A DNA stretch of 64,000 nt, taken from positions 27,596-91,595 of the forward strand of contig JBGCCY010000011.1 of the NCBI GenBank assembly GCA_045104975.1, read 5' to 3'. A program made the position numbers and the translations under genes. Position 1 is the first letter of the stretch, and every line of letters begins with the position of its first letter. Origin of the DNA: CAJQQY01 sp045104975. GTDB lineage: Bacteria > Bacteroidota > Bacteroidia > Chitinophagales > Saprospiraceae. Below are positions 27,415 through 35,431 of the stretch, one piece after another. The notes under the pieces are model-generated. The model worked only from the letters and a program-made list of their open reading frames with translations, searched no databases and had not been told where the DNA came from.

Positions 27415-27951
27415 TTATTTTGAGAAATATTCCTCTTTAGTAATTTCAAACCAATAAGCTTGGAAGTTGAAAAGAGGAAAAGTATTCAACTCTTTAAAAC
27501 CTGATTTTTGTAAAACTCGTCGAGAAGCTAAATTTTCACAATGAGCAGCAGCATTTAATTTTTCCAATTCCATTTCTTCAAATCCATATTTTACTGAAGC
27601 AATTACAGATTCTGTTGCGTAACCTTTGCCCCAAAATTCTGGAAGCATTCGATAACCAACATCATAGAAGTTTATCTTACCATTCATTTCCATATCCTCT
27701 AATTTCAAACCAGTCCAGCCAACAAATTCACCTGATGATTTTTCGATCATAATCCATCGACCGATTTTATTTTTAGGATATTGGTCGGTGACCCATTTGA
27801 CATCTTTCATGGCTTCGTCCATATTTTTCATTGGTTCCATGTGTAAATATTTGATGACTTCTGGATTGGAGTTTAACTTTAAAAGTCCAGGAACATCTTC
27901 CTCTCTAAATTCTCTAAGAATTAATCTTTCGGTTTCAATGTGAAATTTCAT
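27415..27951 (-). CDS. GNAT-family N-acetyltransferase (RimJ/RimL type)
   Basis: 178 residues. TERLILRE at the N-terminus, the acetyl-CoA region YRMLPEFWGKGYATESV (about 110-126) and the C-terminal NLASRRVLQKSGFKE are those of the RimJ/RimL-like GNATs that acetylate N-terminal or side-chain amines. The substrate is unknown. It follows the DNRLRE/T9SS gene by only 24 bp, which suggests one transcript. Confidence 0.88.
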   Translation of the reverse strand: MKFHIETERLILREFREEDVPGLLKLNSNPEVIKYLHMEPMKNMDEAMKDVKWVTDQYPKNKIGRWIMIEKSSGEFVGWTGLKLEDMEMNGKINFYDVGYRMLPEFWGKGYATESVIASVKYGFEEMELEKLNAAAHCENLASRRVLQKSGFKELNTFPLFNFQAYWFEITKEEYFSK

Positions 27952-27975
27952 GATTCTTTTTTTGTAAAATATAAA

Positions 27976-29367
27976 TCACCGAATTAAGGTTAAATCTCCA
28001 TTTTTAACTTGTAAATCTGAATCATTAACCGTTTGATATTTTAGTAAATAAATATACACATCAGAAGGTGCATTTTTATTTTTAAATTTACCATCCCAAC
28101 CTACATTAGGATCTCCAGAAGTAAATACTTGGTTTCCCCAGCGGTTATATATTGTCATTTCATATTTCTCAAAACAATTTATATTTTCTGTAATGGGAAG
28201 ATAAAAGTCATTTAGTAAATCTCCATCAGGAGTGAACACATTGGGAATTTTTACTTCACAATCAAAATTACATTCCTCAAAATCTACATTGATACTGCCT
28301 TCCAAACCAAGACAATTTTCTAAAATAATATTGACAGAATAAACTCCAACATCTGTCACCTCAATTGAATTATTGGTCGATCCATCACTCCATAAATATG
28401 AAACCGCTTCAGCGTTTTGAGCATCTAAAGTAATTGGTTGAGAAATACATCCACTAGTATCTGTCGTTGAAAATGCTCCCTGAGAATAAATTAAATCTTG
28501 ATAAAAAACGTTAATGGTATCTGTCAAAGAGAAACAATTATTATAGTTGATGGTTACTGAGTAAGTTCCTTCAGTCGTCGTACCAAATGCACTACCTGTG
28601 CTGCCATCTTGCCATTCATAACTATTTGCTAAGTCATCTTGTACATTTAAAATTAACCCTAAGCCAGAACACAGCGTAGTATCTGAAGATGGAAAAATTT
28701 CTGTTGGAAAATCTATGTATTCGATATTATTACCTGTGATAATTAGCTCAGGTGCTCGGTCATAATCAGGATAATCACTTGAGGCAAAATTCATAGAACC
28801 ATAAGGAGATTCATCAATCTGCTTCAATAAAAAACCAAAACTTCCAGCTGGATCATTAAGCATCTGCTGCACTAAATCGGTAACATTCACCTCAATAAAA
28901 TCATAATTATTATTTTGAGGAATGATAGCTGAAATACTAAGATCCACATCAGGTTGATTGGCCCAAGAGACCTCTTCTTCCAACCATGGGTCTATTATCC
29001 TTAAAATTTCTACATCATTAACTTCCGCCTGACCTCCATTAGCATAAGGAAAATCAGGATAAGCATATAGTTTTAACGTTGCATTTGTTAAGTCCATATT
29101 GGAAATAGTTTTCAGTTCTTCAAACTGCACGAGCGAGCGATGATCGTGTTCTGGAGATCCATTCGAATTAGCCGTCCAAGCTTCAATTCTTAACCATTTT
29201 GAATCTGGATTTGGTGATGAGATTGGAGTTGAACCATTATTCCAAGTTGGAGAATTAACGATCACCGCATCCTTACCACAATCGGTTTCAGGTTTGAACG
29301 TAAGGGTAGTTTGACCGATAGAAAAAAAGAAAAAAGAACAAAAGACAAGAGTGAGTAGGAGTTTCAT
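27976..29367 (-). CDS. Secreted DNRLRE-domain protein with T9SS type B (gliding-motility-associated) C-terminus
   Basis: 463 residues: signal peptide (about 1-18, ending SIGQ); DNRLRE jelly-roll domain (about 20-210) with WLRIEAWT, RSLVQFEEL, DPWLEEEVSWANQP and APELIITG; two Ig-like/PKD-like beta repeats (about 225-365, each with a YEWQDGST or YLWSDGST core); C-terminal CHU_C domain (about 370-463: PNVFTPDGDLLNDFYLP, YNRWGNQVFTS, WDGKFKNKNAPSDVYIYLLKY). The C-terminus directs export by the type IX system. It is probably a surface or secreted adhesin-like protein. Confidence 0.88.
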   Translation of the reverse strand: MKLLLTLVFCSFFFFSIGQTTLTFKPETDCGKDAVIVNSPTWNNGSTPISSPNPDSKWLRIEAWTANSNGSPEHDHRSLVQFEELKTISNMDLTNATLKLYAYPDFPYANGGQAEVNDVEILRIIDPWLEEEVSWANQPDVDLSISAIIPQNNNYDFIEVNVTDLVQQMLNDPAGSFGFLLKQIDESPYGSMNFASSDYPDYDRAPELIITGNNIEYIDFPTEIFPSSDTTLCSGLGLILNVQDDLANSYEWQDGSTGSAFGTTTEGTYSVTINYNNCFSLTDTINVFYQDLIYSQGAFSTTDTSGCISQPITLDAQNAEAVSYLWSDGSTNNSIEVTDVGVYSVNIILENCLGLEGSINVDFEECNFDCEVKIPNVFTPDGDLLNDFYLPITENINCFEKYEMTIYNRWGNQVFTSGDPNVGWDGKFKNKNAPSDVYIYLLKYQTVNDSDLQVKNGDLTLIR

Positions 29368-29523
29368 ATTTTAAGTTTTTTGTGAAAAAGAACTAGTCTA
29401 TTGATTGATGCTATCAAGATCAAATTCGCTTCTTTTGTTAATTAATGGCAATTCAATTTTATTAAGAGAAATTTAAGTATAAAAACTAATATGAATTTTT
29501 TTAGAAAAAAGTAAGGTTGGATT

Positions 29524-29829
29524 TTATACATTCTTCAAAATAACTTCCTCTAATTGAGCAGCAGTTTTGGTACCTGCTTCATGCCATAATTTTTTCCCAT
29601 GTTTAAAAATCATAAAAGTAGGAACACCCATCACGCCCATGTCAGCGCCCATTTTAGCATATTTATCTACATCGATTTTGATGATTTTTGCCTTGCCAGA
29701 AACATTTTTTGCGACTTCTTTTAGCACAGGATTCATAGCCATACATGGTCCGCACCAAGTCGCATAAAAATCTACGAGTACTGGTTGGTCTCCATTGAGG
29801 AGTTCTTGGAAAGTGGGTTTTTTACTCAT
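29524..29829 (-). CDS. trxA: Thioredoxin
   Basis: 101 residues from the ATG at 29829; a longer frame to 29868 would add a non-conserved extension. The WCGPC active site is at 25-29, followed by the cis-Pro loop MGVPTFMIF. A single-domain cytosolic disulfide reductase. It is divergent from holA; the two -7 boxes overlap. Confidence 0.93.
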   Translation of the reverse strand: MSKKPTFQELLNGDQPVLVDFYATWCGPCMAMNPVLKEVAKNVSGKAKIIKIDVDKYAKMGADMGVMGVPTFMIFKHGKKLWHEAGTKTAAQLEEVILKNV

Positions 29830-29849
29830 GAAAATAATGGATTTGGTGA

Positions 29850-29879
29850 TTGAAAATTGAAGAAACAAAGTTACATTTG
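29850..29879 (+). promoter_or_regulatory. holA promoter; overlaps a minus-strand -7 box for thioredoxin
   Basis: The plus strand has TTG at 29850-29852, a 19-bp spacer and TACATTTG at 29872-29879, a near-ideal Bacteroidota promoter 40 bp before holA. The minus strand has TAACTTTG at 29873-29866, sharing two base pairs with the first box and pointing at trxA. Confidence 0.55.
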
Positions 29880-29918
29880 CAAATCTAATTTTTCACGTAT
29901 TTTCTAATTAATCTTCGG

Positions 29919-30923
29919 ATGACGTACCTACAGATCATAAAAGAAATCAAAGCCAAAAAATATGCACCCATCTATTTATTGCATGGAAATGAGTCATATT
30001 ATATTGATAAGATTTCAAAATATATTGAAGATAATGTACTAACGGAAGGGGAGAAGTCCTTCAATCAAATGATCATGTATGGAAAAGATACTGATCACAA
30101 AACCTTGATTGATACCTGCAGTCGATATCCGATGATGGCTTCTCATCAAGTGGTGATTTTGAAAGAAGCGCAAGAAATGAAGTCCCTGAAAGAGTTATTG
30201 CCTTATATTGAAAGACCAGTTCACACTACTATTTTAGTGATTTGTTTTAAACATAAAAAATTTGATGGACGAACTAAGTTTGGGAAATTAGTCAAACAAA
30301 AAGCATTAGTTTTTGAGTCTAAAAAATTATATGATAATCAAATCCCAGATTGGATTCAATCTTATTTAAAAGATAAAAAATTAAGTATTTCTCCTTCAGC
30401 TGCTGCGCTTGTGGCAGAATACTTAGGTGAAAATTTATCGAAAGTCAGTAATGAATTAGATAAATTGGCGATCAATTTGGCACCAGGAACGGAGGTTAAT
30501 GAAAAGCATATTCAAGAACAAATTGGAATTAGTAAAGAGTATAATGTGTTTGAATTACAAAAAGCATTAGGAACAAAAAATGTAGTCAAATCTAATCGTA
30601 TCATCAATTATTTTATTTCCAATCCGAAAAAAAATCCATTAGTTGTTGTTGTTGGAACATTATTTAATTTTTTCTCAAAGGTTTATTTGACTCACTTTTT
30701 AAAAAATAGTTCGGAAAGAGAAATGATGGAAAAATTGGGCGTACGTCATGCTTTTTTCCTAAAAGATTATAAACTCGCTGCACGAAATTATCCTTATCAA
30801 CAATCACAAAATGTAATTTCAATTCTTAAAGAATATGATTTAAAATCAAAAGGCGTTGATCGAGTCAATGCAACAGAAGGAGATTTGATGAAGGAAATGA
30901 TTTTTAAAATATTACATGCATAG
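29919..30923 (+). CDS. holA: DNA polymerase III subunit delta
   Basis: 334 residues. The N-terminus YAPIYLLHGNESYYIDKI is the typical delta-subunit opening (Walker A-like region without a functional P-loop). The middle has VVILKEAQEM and KLDGRTK-like DGRTKFGKLVKQ. The C-terminal collar domain includes NPLVVVVGTLFNFFSKVYL. Delta opens the beta clamp in the clamp loader. The normal family length supports the start. Confidence 0.9.
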   Translation: MTYLQIIKEIKAKKYAPIYLLHGNESYYIDKISKYIEDNVLTEGEKSFNQMIMYGKDTDHKTLIDTCSRYPMMASHQVVILKEAQEMKSLKELLPYIERPVHTTILVICFKHKKFDGRTKFGKLVKQKALVFESKKLYDNQIPDWIQSYLKDKKLSISPSAAALVAEYLGENLSKVSNELDKLAINLAPGTEVNEKHIQEQIGISKEYNVFELQKALGTKNVVKSNRIINYFISNPKKNPLVVVVGTLFNFFSKVYLTHFLKNSSEREMMEKLGVRHAFFLKDYKLAARNYPYQQSQNVISILKEYDLKSKGVDRVNATEGDLMKEMIFKILHA

Positions 30924-30984
30924 TAGCTGGATTCTCCTGAATTCAGTAGTTATTTTGTTACTGGATTCAGGAGAATTCAGCTAC
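30923..30984. repeat. GTAGCTGG palindromic element, copy 2 (large hairpin after holA)
   Basis: A 26-nt arm beginning GTAGCTGGATTCTCCTGAAT overlaps the last base of the holA stop. It pairs with 30959-30984 (two G-U pairs) around a 10-nt loop. It shares GTAGCTGG/CAGCTAC ends with the element at 14941 and may act as the holA/CBS-gene terminator. Confidence 0.6.
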
Positions 30985-30995
30985 GGATTTTCCTA

Positions 30996-31457
30996 TTAAA
31001 AATGAGTATTCAAATCTTTTATCGCTCTCAAAATATCTCGCCGACTGATCTGACCAACTAATTTTCCATTCTCATCTTTCACTTGAAGTCTTTTATAATA
31101 AGTTCTCAAGAAAATATTTGCTGCATCAACAATTGTATCCTTATTTGAAATGCTTTTCATATCCGAACTCATATAATATGCAACTTTATTTCTAGTAATT
31201 GGAATATTATGATAAGCACTTTCTACCAACACTTTCAAACAATCCTTATCATCGATTAATCCTACAACTTGATTTTGACTGCTGATAACGGGAGCACCAG
31301 TAATGCTATTTTCCAATAAAGAATCGATGACATCAGTAATATTATCATCAGGAGAAAAAGTAATTAATTTACTTACCATGTATTCCGTAACGAGTGGAGC
31401 ATTAAATTTTGGAGTTAATGGTTCTGAAGTTAAAACCTTCTGCTTGTAATTTTTCAT
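30996..31457 (-). CDS. Tandem CBS-domain protein
   Basis: 153 residues with two CBS motifs (about 25-85 and 90-150): ITDVIDSLLENSITGAPVISSQNQVVGLIDDKDCLK and IVDAANIFLRTYYKRLQVKDENGKLVGQISRRDILRAI. CBS pairs bind adenine nucleotides or SAM and act as energy sensors. No effector domain is attached. 31458-31679 upstream shows no gene. Confidence 0.9.
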   Translation of the reverse strand: MKNYKQKVLTSEPLTPKFNAPLVTEYMVSKLITFSPDDNITDVIDSLLENSITGAPVISSQNQVVGLIDDKDCLKVLVESAYHNIPITRNKVAYYMSSDMKSISNKDTIVDAANIFLRTYYKRLQVKDENGKLVGQISRRDILRAIKDLNTHF

Positions 31458-31679
31458 ATTCGTGGAGTTTAAGAAATGAGAAAATAAGAGTCAAATACTT
31501 TGCATTTCTTTTCAAAGAAATTGAAAAGAGAAATTGCTTGGATTGGAGAAATGTAGACGGGACGAAAAGTTGTATTTTAAAAGTAGGTTCTATTAAGATA
31601 CAAAAATTCCCAATCATTATCAATGAAGATGTGATACTCTTTTAGATTCTCATTTTTAACTCAACGATCTTTTAGTAAA

Positions 31680-32444
31680 TTATTTTTTTAATTGAACGAC
31701 ATTCTCCGTTTCTATTTTCGATAATTCTTTCAATTTTCCTTGCTCAAATAATTTTGGTAATTCTGCCAAAGGTGTTCCCACTTTTGCTTTATAATTAACA
31801 TAATCTTGAAAAATTATTCCTCCAACATTTCGAGAATTATATGCACTTCGAAAACGAACACCACCGCCACTCACTTGATAATTGTACGCTAAATAATCAA
31901 TGACATTTGATTTTTGATTAATCCAATAATGAAAAACATCGTCATGATCTCGACCACCTCCTTCTTGTTTAAATCTGATTTCCAAAATTTCATAGGTTTT
32001 CCCTTTTATGGTTGTGGTTCCTTGGTAAGATTTTTTGACTGCTTTGTCTTGCAATTTGTAAGGAAGAGTAGCAAAGTAAATCACGGAATTTAAACCACCT
32101 GAATAACGACTTTTTTCTTTTTCAGAAAGTTGGACTTCCACCCCATTAACTTTTCTGCTTAAATTTCCATTTTCTAAAATATCGACGATTTCTTTTCCAT
32201 CTTTTTTATTCCTTACCGAATATCGGAATTGGTCTTTATTATTTTTAAAAGTATAATTTTTGTCTCGGAAGGCAAATGAATAATGAGCTGTTTGATATTT
32301 TTTACCACCATGTGCTTTTACTGCTTTTTGCAAAATTATTTCTGCTGGAGAAAGTTGAGCAGAATTTGAATTAGTATTTTTTGTGGAATCACATGCGGTG
32401 AAAAAAAGGACAGTTGTAAAGAGGAATAAGAAATTATATTTCAT
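31680..32444 (-). CDS. DUF6503-family lipoprotein
   Basis: 254 residues with lipobox FFTAC (Cys18). The body is a beta-rich LolA-like fold: AVKAHGGKKYQTAHYSFAFRDKNYTFKN, VIYFATLPYKLQDKAVKKSYQGTTTIKGKTYEILEIRF, HYWINQKSNVIDYLAYNY. The family is common in Bacteroidota and of unknown function; the fold suggests a lipid- or lipoprotein-binding periplasmic protein. Confidence 0.75.
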   Translation of the reverse strand: MKYNFLFLFTTVLFFTACDSTKNTNSNSAQLSPAEIILQKAVKAHGGKKYQTAHYSFAFRDKNYTFKNNKDQFRYSVRNKKDGKEIVDILENGNLSRKVNGVEVQLSEKEKSRYSGGLNSVIYFATLPYKLQDKAVKKSYQGTTTIKGKTYEILEIRFKQEGGGRDHDDVFHYWINQKSNVIDYLAYNYQVSGGGVRFRSAYNSRNVGGIIFQDYVNYKAKVGTPLAELPKLFEQGKLKELSKIETENVVQLKK

Positions 32445-32579
32445 GTTAAAATGGATTTTTATTTTTTAAAAAACGGAAGCTAAATAATTCTTACCATTTA
32501 TTTCTAAGTGATGAATTTAAAGTGGAGAAATCAATTCCTTCCCGACAATTTTTTTCTGATTAAAATGAAGAAAAATTTT

Positions 32580-32654
32580 TTAATCACAGAGAAAATAGGG
32601 TTTACAGAGCACTTCATTATCTCTGTTTCCCTCCTCTGCTTTCTCTGTGGTTAA
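32580..32654. repeat. CACAGAGAAA inverted-repeat element
   Basis: TTAATCACAGAGAAA at 32580-32594 and TTTCTCTGTGGTTAA at the other end are inverted copies with one mismatch, and internal CTCTG/CAGAG words repeat between them. It lies in the ~320-bp gap between the S9 peptidase and the DUF6503 gene. Similar CACAGAGAA words recur as intergenic repeats in many Bacteroidota genomes. Confidence 0.6.
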
Positions 32655-32702
32655 GAAAATATTTTGGAGGTTGTTAAGTTTTGTATTTGAAAAAATGAAA
32701 TT

Positions 32703-32739
32703 AAAAAACGTCACCCTAAATTTTTAGAATGACGTTTTT
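32703..32739 (-). terminator. Terminator of the S9 peptidase gene
   Basis: AAAAACGTCA pairs with TGACGTTTTT, with T-runs on either strand. Confidence 0.75.
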
Positions 32740-32762
32740 CAAAAGTGGTTATTAAATTCCTT

Positions 32763-34814
32763 CTACTTTTTATATCGCTCAAACCAACCCAAAATATAAA
32801 CCACCTTAGCCATCAAATTACTTGGCTTCGCAGCAATTCCATGACCTGATCCTTGGATTCTTACCAAAGCAGTTTCTACATTATTTAATTTTAAAGCAGC
32901 ATAATATTGTTCTGATTCACCCATCGGAGTTCGATAATCTTGCTCGCCAGTTAAAAGCATCGTAGGAGTTTTTACATTTCCTACCAAGGAAATCGGGGAT
33001 CGTTTCATATAATGTTCCATATGATCCCAAGGTTTTCCAGGGAACCAATATTTATAAAAAAATGCTGGACCATCAGCATACAAAACAAAGCTATACCAAT
33101 TAATCACAGGTTTTGCCACAACAGCAGCTCGGAAGCGATTCGTTTTTCCAACAATCCAACTGGTCAAAACTCCACCACCACTTCCTCCGGTGACCATCAA
33201 ATTATCTTCATCGATATATCCTTTTTTAATCACCGCATCTACTCCAGACATCAAATCATCATAATCTTGCGAAGGATAATTATGATGAATTAAATTTCCA
33301 AACTCTTTTCCATAACTCGTACTTCCTCTTGGATTAGTGTACAAAACGACATATCCTGCCGCTGCGAAAAGTTGAATTTCCGCAGAAAACCGGTCTCCAT
33401 AATTAGCAAAAGGCCCACCATGAATTTCTAAAATAAAAGGATATTTTTTCGAAGGATCAAAATTAGGTGGTTTGCAAATCCATCCTTGAATTTTCCTTTT
33501 ATCAAAAGACGACTCGTACCAGATTTCTTCAACTTCCCCTAATTTTTTATGGGAAAAAAGATCATCGTTTAATCGAGTTAATCGATTGATTTTTTTTGAC
33601 TTGGAATCACCTGTGGCAAGGTCAGCAGGATGATCAGGAGTAGAATGAGTGAAAGCAAATTTACCGTTTTTAGAAACGGAATATTGTCCACCGCTATATG
33701 GTCTTCCTATAGAAAGTCCTCCAACATCTTTTGCCAAGTCTGTAATTTTTCCATTTAAATCTGAAATAGCAATTTTAGTATTTCCCTCATTATTATATTG
33801 AAAATAAATTCCTAATCCATCTTTACTCCAATTTATATTTTCAACATCTCGATCAAATTTACAAGTGACACATTTTGGAGATTGACCATTTCTAGTCATG
33901 ACATATAAATGAGTCACTTGATAGCCGTCGTAATTTTCATCATTACCAAGATATGCAATGGTTTTTCCATCAGGAGAAACTTTTGGATTCGAATCCGGTC
34001 CATGTCTTTTGGTCAAGGCTGAAACTTCACCTGAATTAATATTAACCTCATAAATTTCAGAATTCCTAGGATCCATTTCTCGATCTTGGTTCCGATTGGA
34101 AGTAAACAGAATGGAAGTTCCACCAGAAGACCATTCAGGTGTTCCATTCACTTCGTAATCTCCAAAAGTTAATTGTCGAGGAGTTCCCCCATCAACTGAA
34201 AGTACAAAAAGTTGTTTCCGTACATTTCTCAAAAAACCAGCACCGTCTGCTTTGAATTTCATTTGGTCAATATATTTCGGAGGAGTCTCCCAATTTGCAC
34301 CTTCAGGTTTGGCAGGTAAATTGACCAAAGGTTTTGTTTCAAAAGGTACACTCATCAAAAAAGCAATCCATTTTCCATCAGGCGACCAAGACAAGTTGGA
34401 AGGTGAATAAGTAAGATTGGTTAATTTGGATTCTGCATCATTTGTTAACCATCTTAAATACATTTGCGGTTGTCCATCTTTGTTTGAAATGTATAATAAC
34501 TTATTTTCAGTAGGAGAGAGGCGAGGCGAGAAATCACTTTGAGCACCTGTCGTGATCGGATACATCTCGCTTCCATCAAGATTTGACATCCAAATATTGG
34601 AACGATTCCTATCGGTCATGATGTCTTTAAAGTTTCTAACAAACAATACACGTGAACCATCAGCTGAAATCTGTGGATCAGAAACATATTCCAATTGGAA
34701 AACATCAATAGGTTCAAAGGATGAATTTGCAGGGAGTTCTTTTTTTGACTGTGCCGTCGAAAAATTTGAGTTGATTAAAAATAAAAGGAAGGTGAAAAAT
34801 AGTAGTTTCTTCAT
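32763..34814 (-). CDS. S9-family (prolyl oligopeptidase-like) secreted peptidase
   Basis: 683 residues with a signal peptide (about 1-21). Residues ~40-410 form a WD40/TolB-type beta-propeller: SADGSRVLFV, SPDGKWIAFL, SPDGKTIAYLGN. The alpha/beta-hydrolase domain (~430-683) has the nucleophile Ser in GGSGGG (about 545), Asp in GEQDYRTP (about 626) and His in GSGHG (about 656). It hydrolyses peptides in the periplasm or outside the cell, probably acyl-aminoacyl or prolyl peptidase-like. A terminator follows. Confidence 0.93.
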   Translation of the reverse strand: MKKLLFFTFLLFLINSNFSTAQSKKELPANSSFEPIDVFQLEYVSDPQISADGSRVLFVRNFKDIMTDRNRSNIWMSNLDGSEMYPITTGAQSDFSPRLSPTENKLLYISNKDGQPQMYLRWLTNDAESKLTNLTYSPSNLSWSPDGKWIAFLMSVPFETKPLVNLPAKPEGANWETPPKYIDQMKFKADGAGFLRNVRKQLFVLSVDGGTPRQLTFGDYEVNGTPEWSSGGTSILFTSNRNQDREMDPRNSEIYEVNINSGEVSALTKRHGPDSNPKVSPDGKTIAYLGNDENYDGYQVTHLYVMTRNGQSPKCVTCKFDRDVENINWSKDGLGIYFQYNNEGNTKIAISDLNGKITDLAKDVGGLSIGRPYSGGQYSVSKNGKFAFTHSTPDHPADLATGDSKSKKINRLTRLNDDLFSHKKLGEVEEIWYESSFDKRKIQGWICKPPNFDPSKKYPFILEIHGGPFANYGDRFSAEIQLFAAAGYVVLYTNPRGSTSYGKEFGNLIHHNYPSQDYDDLMSGVDAVIKKGYIDEDNLMVTGGSGGGVLTSWIVGKTNRFRAAVVAKPVINWYSFVLYADGPAFFYKYWFPGKPWDHMEHYMKRSPISLVGNVKTPTMLLTGEQDYRTPMGESEQYYAALKLNNVETALVRIQGSGHGIAAKPSNLMAKVVYILGWFERYKK

Positions 34815-35092
34815 AATGGTTTTGTTTTTTTTATGAATATAGGAAAAAAAATTAAAGCTACCTTTTAGAGGTAATAAAATTTATTTTGCGATTAAATTAA
34901 AATGAAATAAGTAAGCTAGAATCGGGAAATATTTAATCTAAAAAGTCAACTGAAACAAATTGATTAAAATATATTTAAATTTTTTAAAAATAAATTAAAT
35001 GTATAAATGATTGATTTACAGTAGATTATGGTTTTTTTATTTCCCTTGTTTTCATCATTAATTATTTACCTCAAAATTATTCTAAAAACCAT
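34815..35092. other. AT-rich non-coding spacer before the trp promoter
   Basis: Roughly 280 bp between the divergent S9 peptidase gene and the trp control region. I see no ORF and no clear structured element. Confidence 0.5.
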
Positions 35093-35124
35093 TTGCATTT
35101 TAAACAAAAAGAAACATACCTTTA
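35093..35124 (+). promoter_or_regulatory. trp operon promoter
   Basis: TTG at 35093-35095, a 21-bp spacer and TACCTTTA at 35117-35124 (7 of 8 to TAnnTTTG). The leader-peptide ATG is 18 nt downstream, so the transcript would have a short 5' end before the leader ORF. Confidence 0.55.
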
Positions 35125-35142
35125 TGGCATAAAAAATAACAA

Positions 35143-35208
35143 ATGTTTCATTTAAACGTAAATACTAAAAATTGGTGGTGGCACTTCTCAAACTCTCAAC
35201 CCGAGTAA
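35143..35208 (+). CDS. trpL: trp operon leader peptide
   Basis: A 21-codon ORF ending in TAA at 35206-35208. Codons 11-13 (35173-35181) are three consecutive TGG (context KNWWWHF). It starts just after a promoter-like pair and ends in the segment that can pair with the downstream terminator arm. Stalling at the Trp codons when charged tRNA-Trp is scarce would leave that segment free and favour antitermination. Recognised by content and position; the short sequence alone would not identify it. Confidence 0.85.
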   Translation: MFHLNVNTKNWWWHFSNSQPE

Positions 35209-35268
35209 GTTAAGTCGCTTCTATTACGTTTATTTTGCAACGAAAAAAGTGTCTAACCGTTTACTCGG
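35201..35268 (+). promoter_or_regulatory. trp antiterminator pairing
   Basis: CCGAGTAA (35201-35208, overlapping the leader stop codon) pairs exactly with TTACTCGG (35261-35268). The adjacent GTTAAGTCGCTT (35209-35220) pairs with AAGTGTCTAAC (35248-35258) with one bulge, one mismatch and one G-U pair. This helix excludes the terminator arm at 35245-35259. A ribosome at the leader stop would cover the 5' strand; one stalled at the Trp codons would not. Confidence 0.7.
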
Positions 35269-35285
35269 TTAGACACTTTTTTTTT
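35245..35285 (+). terminator. trp attenuator terminator
   Basis: AAAAGTGTCTAACCG (35245-35259) and CGGTTAGACACTTTT (35266-35280) are perfect 15-bp arms with a 6-nt loop and a run of nine T. It sits between the leader peptide and trpE, inside the operon, as expected of an attenuator. Confidence 0.92.
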
Positions 35286-35431
35286 GCCCCTATCCATTGA
35301 AAGGGGACGATGAATGAAAGTTTAGTTTTAAAGTTCATTTTCGTTTTTAAAAGTAAAGATTATCAGTATTAAAAAATCATTTCCCATTTCGTTCTCCATA
35401 TAGGAGATGGCAGGGGCAAAATCAAATTATA

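Noticed and set aside
31409..31645. Plus-strand ORF overlapping the start of the CBS gene
   Set aside because: It overlaps the CBS coding region antisense and shows no recognisable features.
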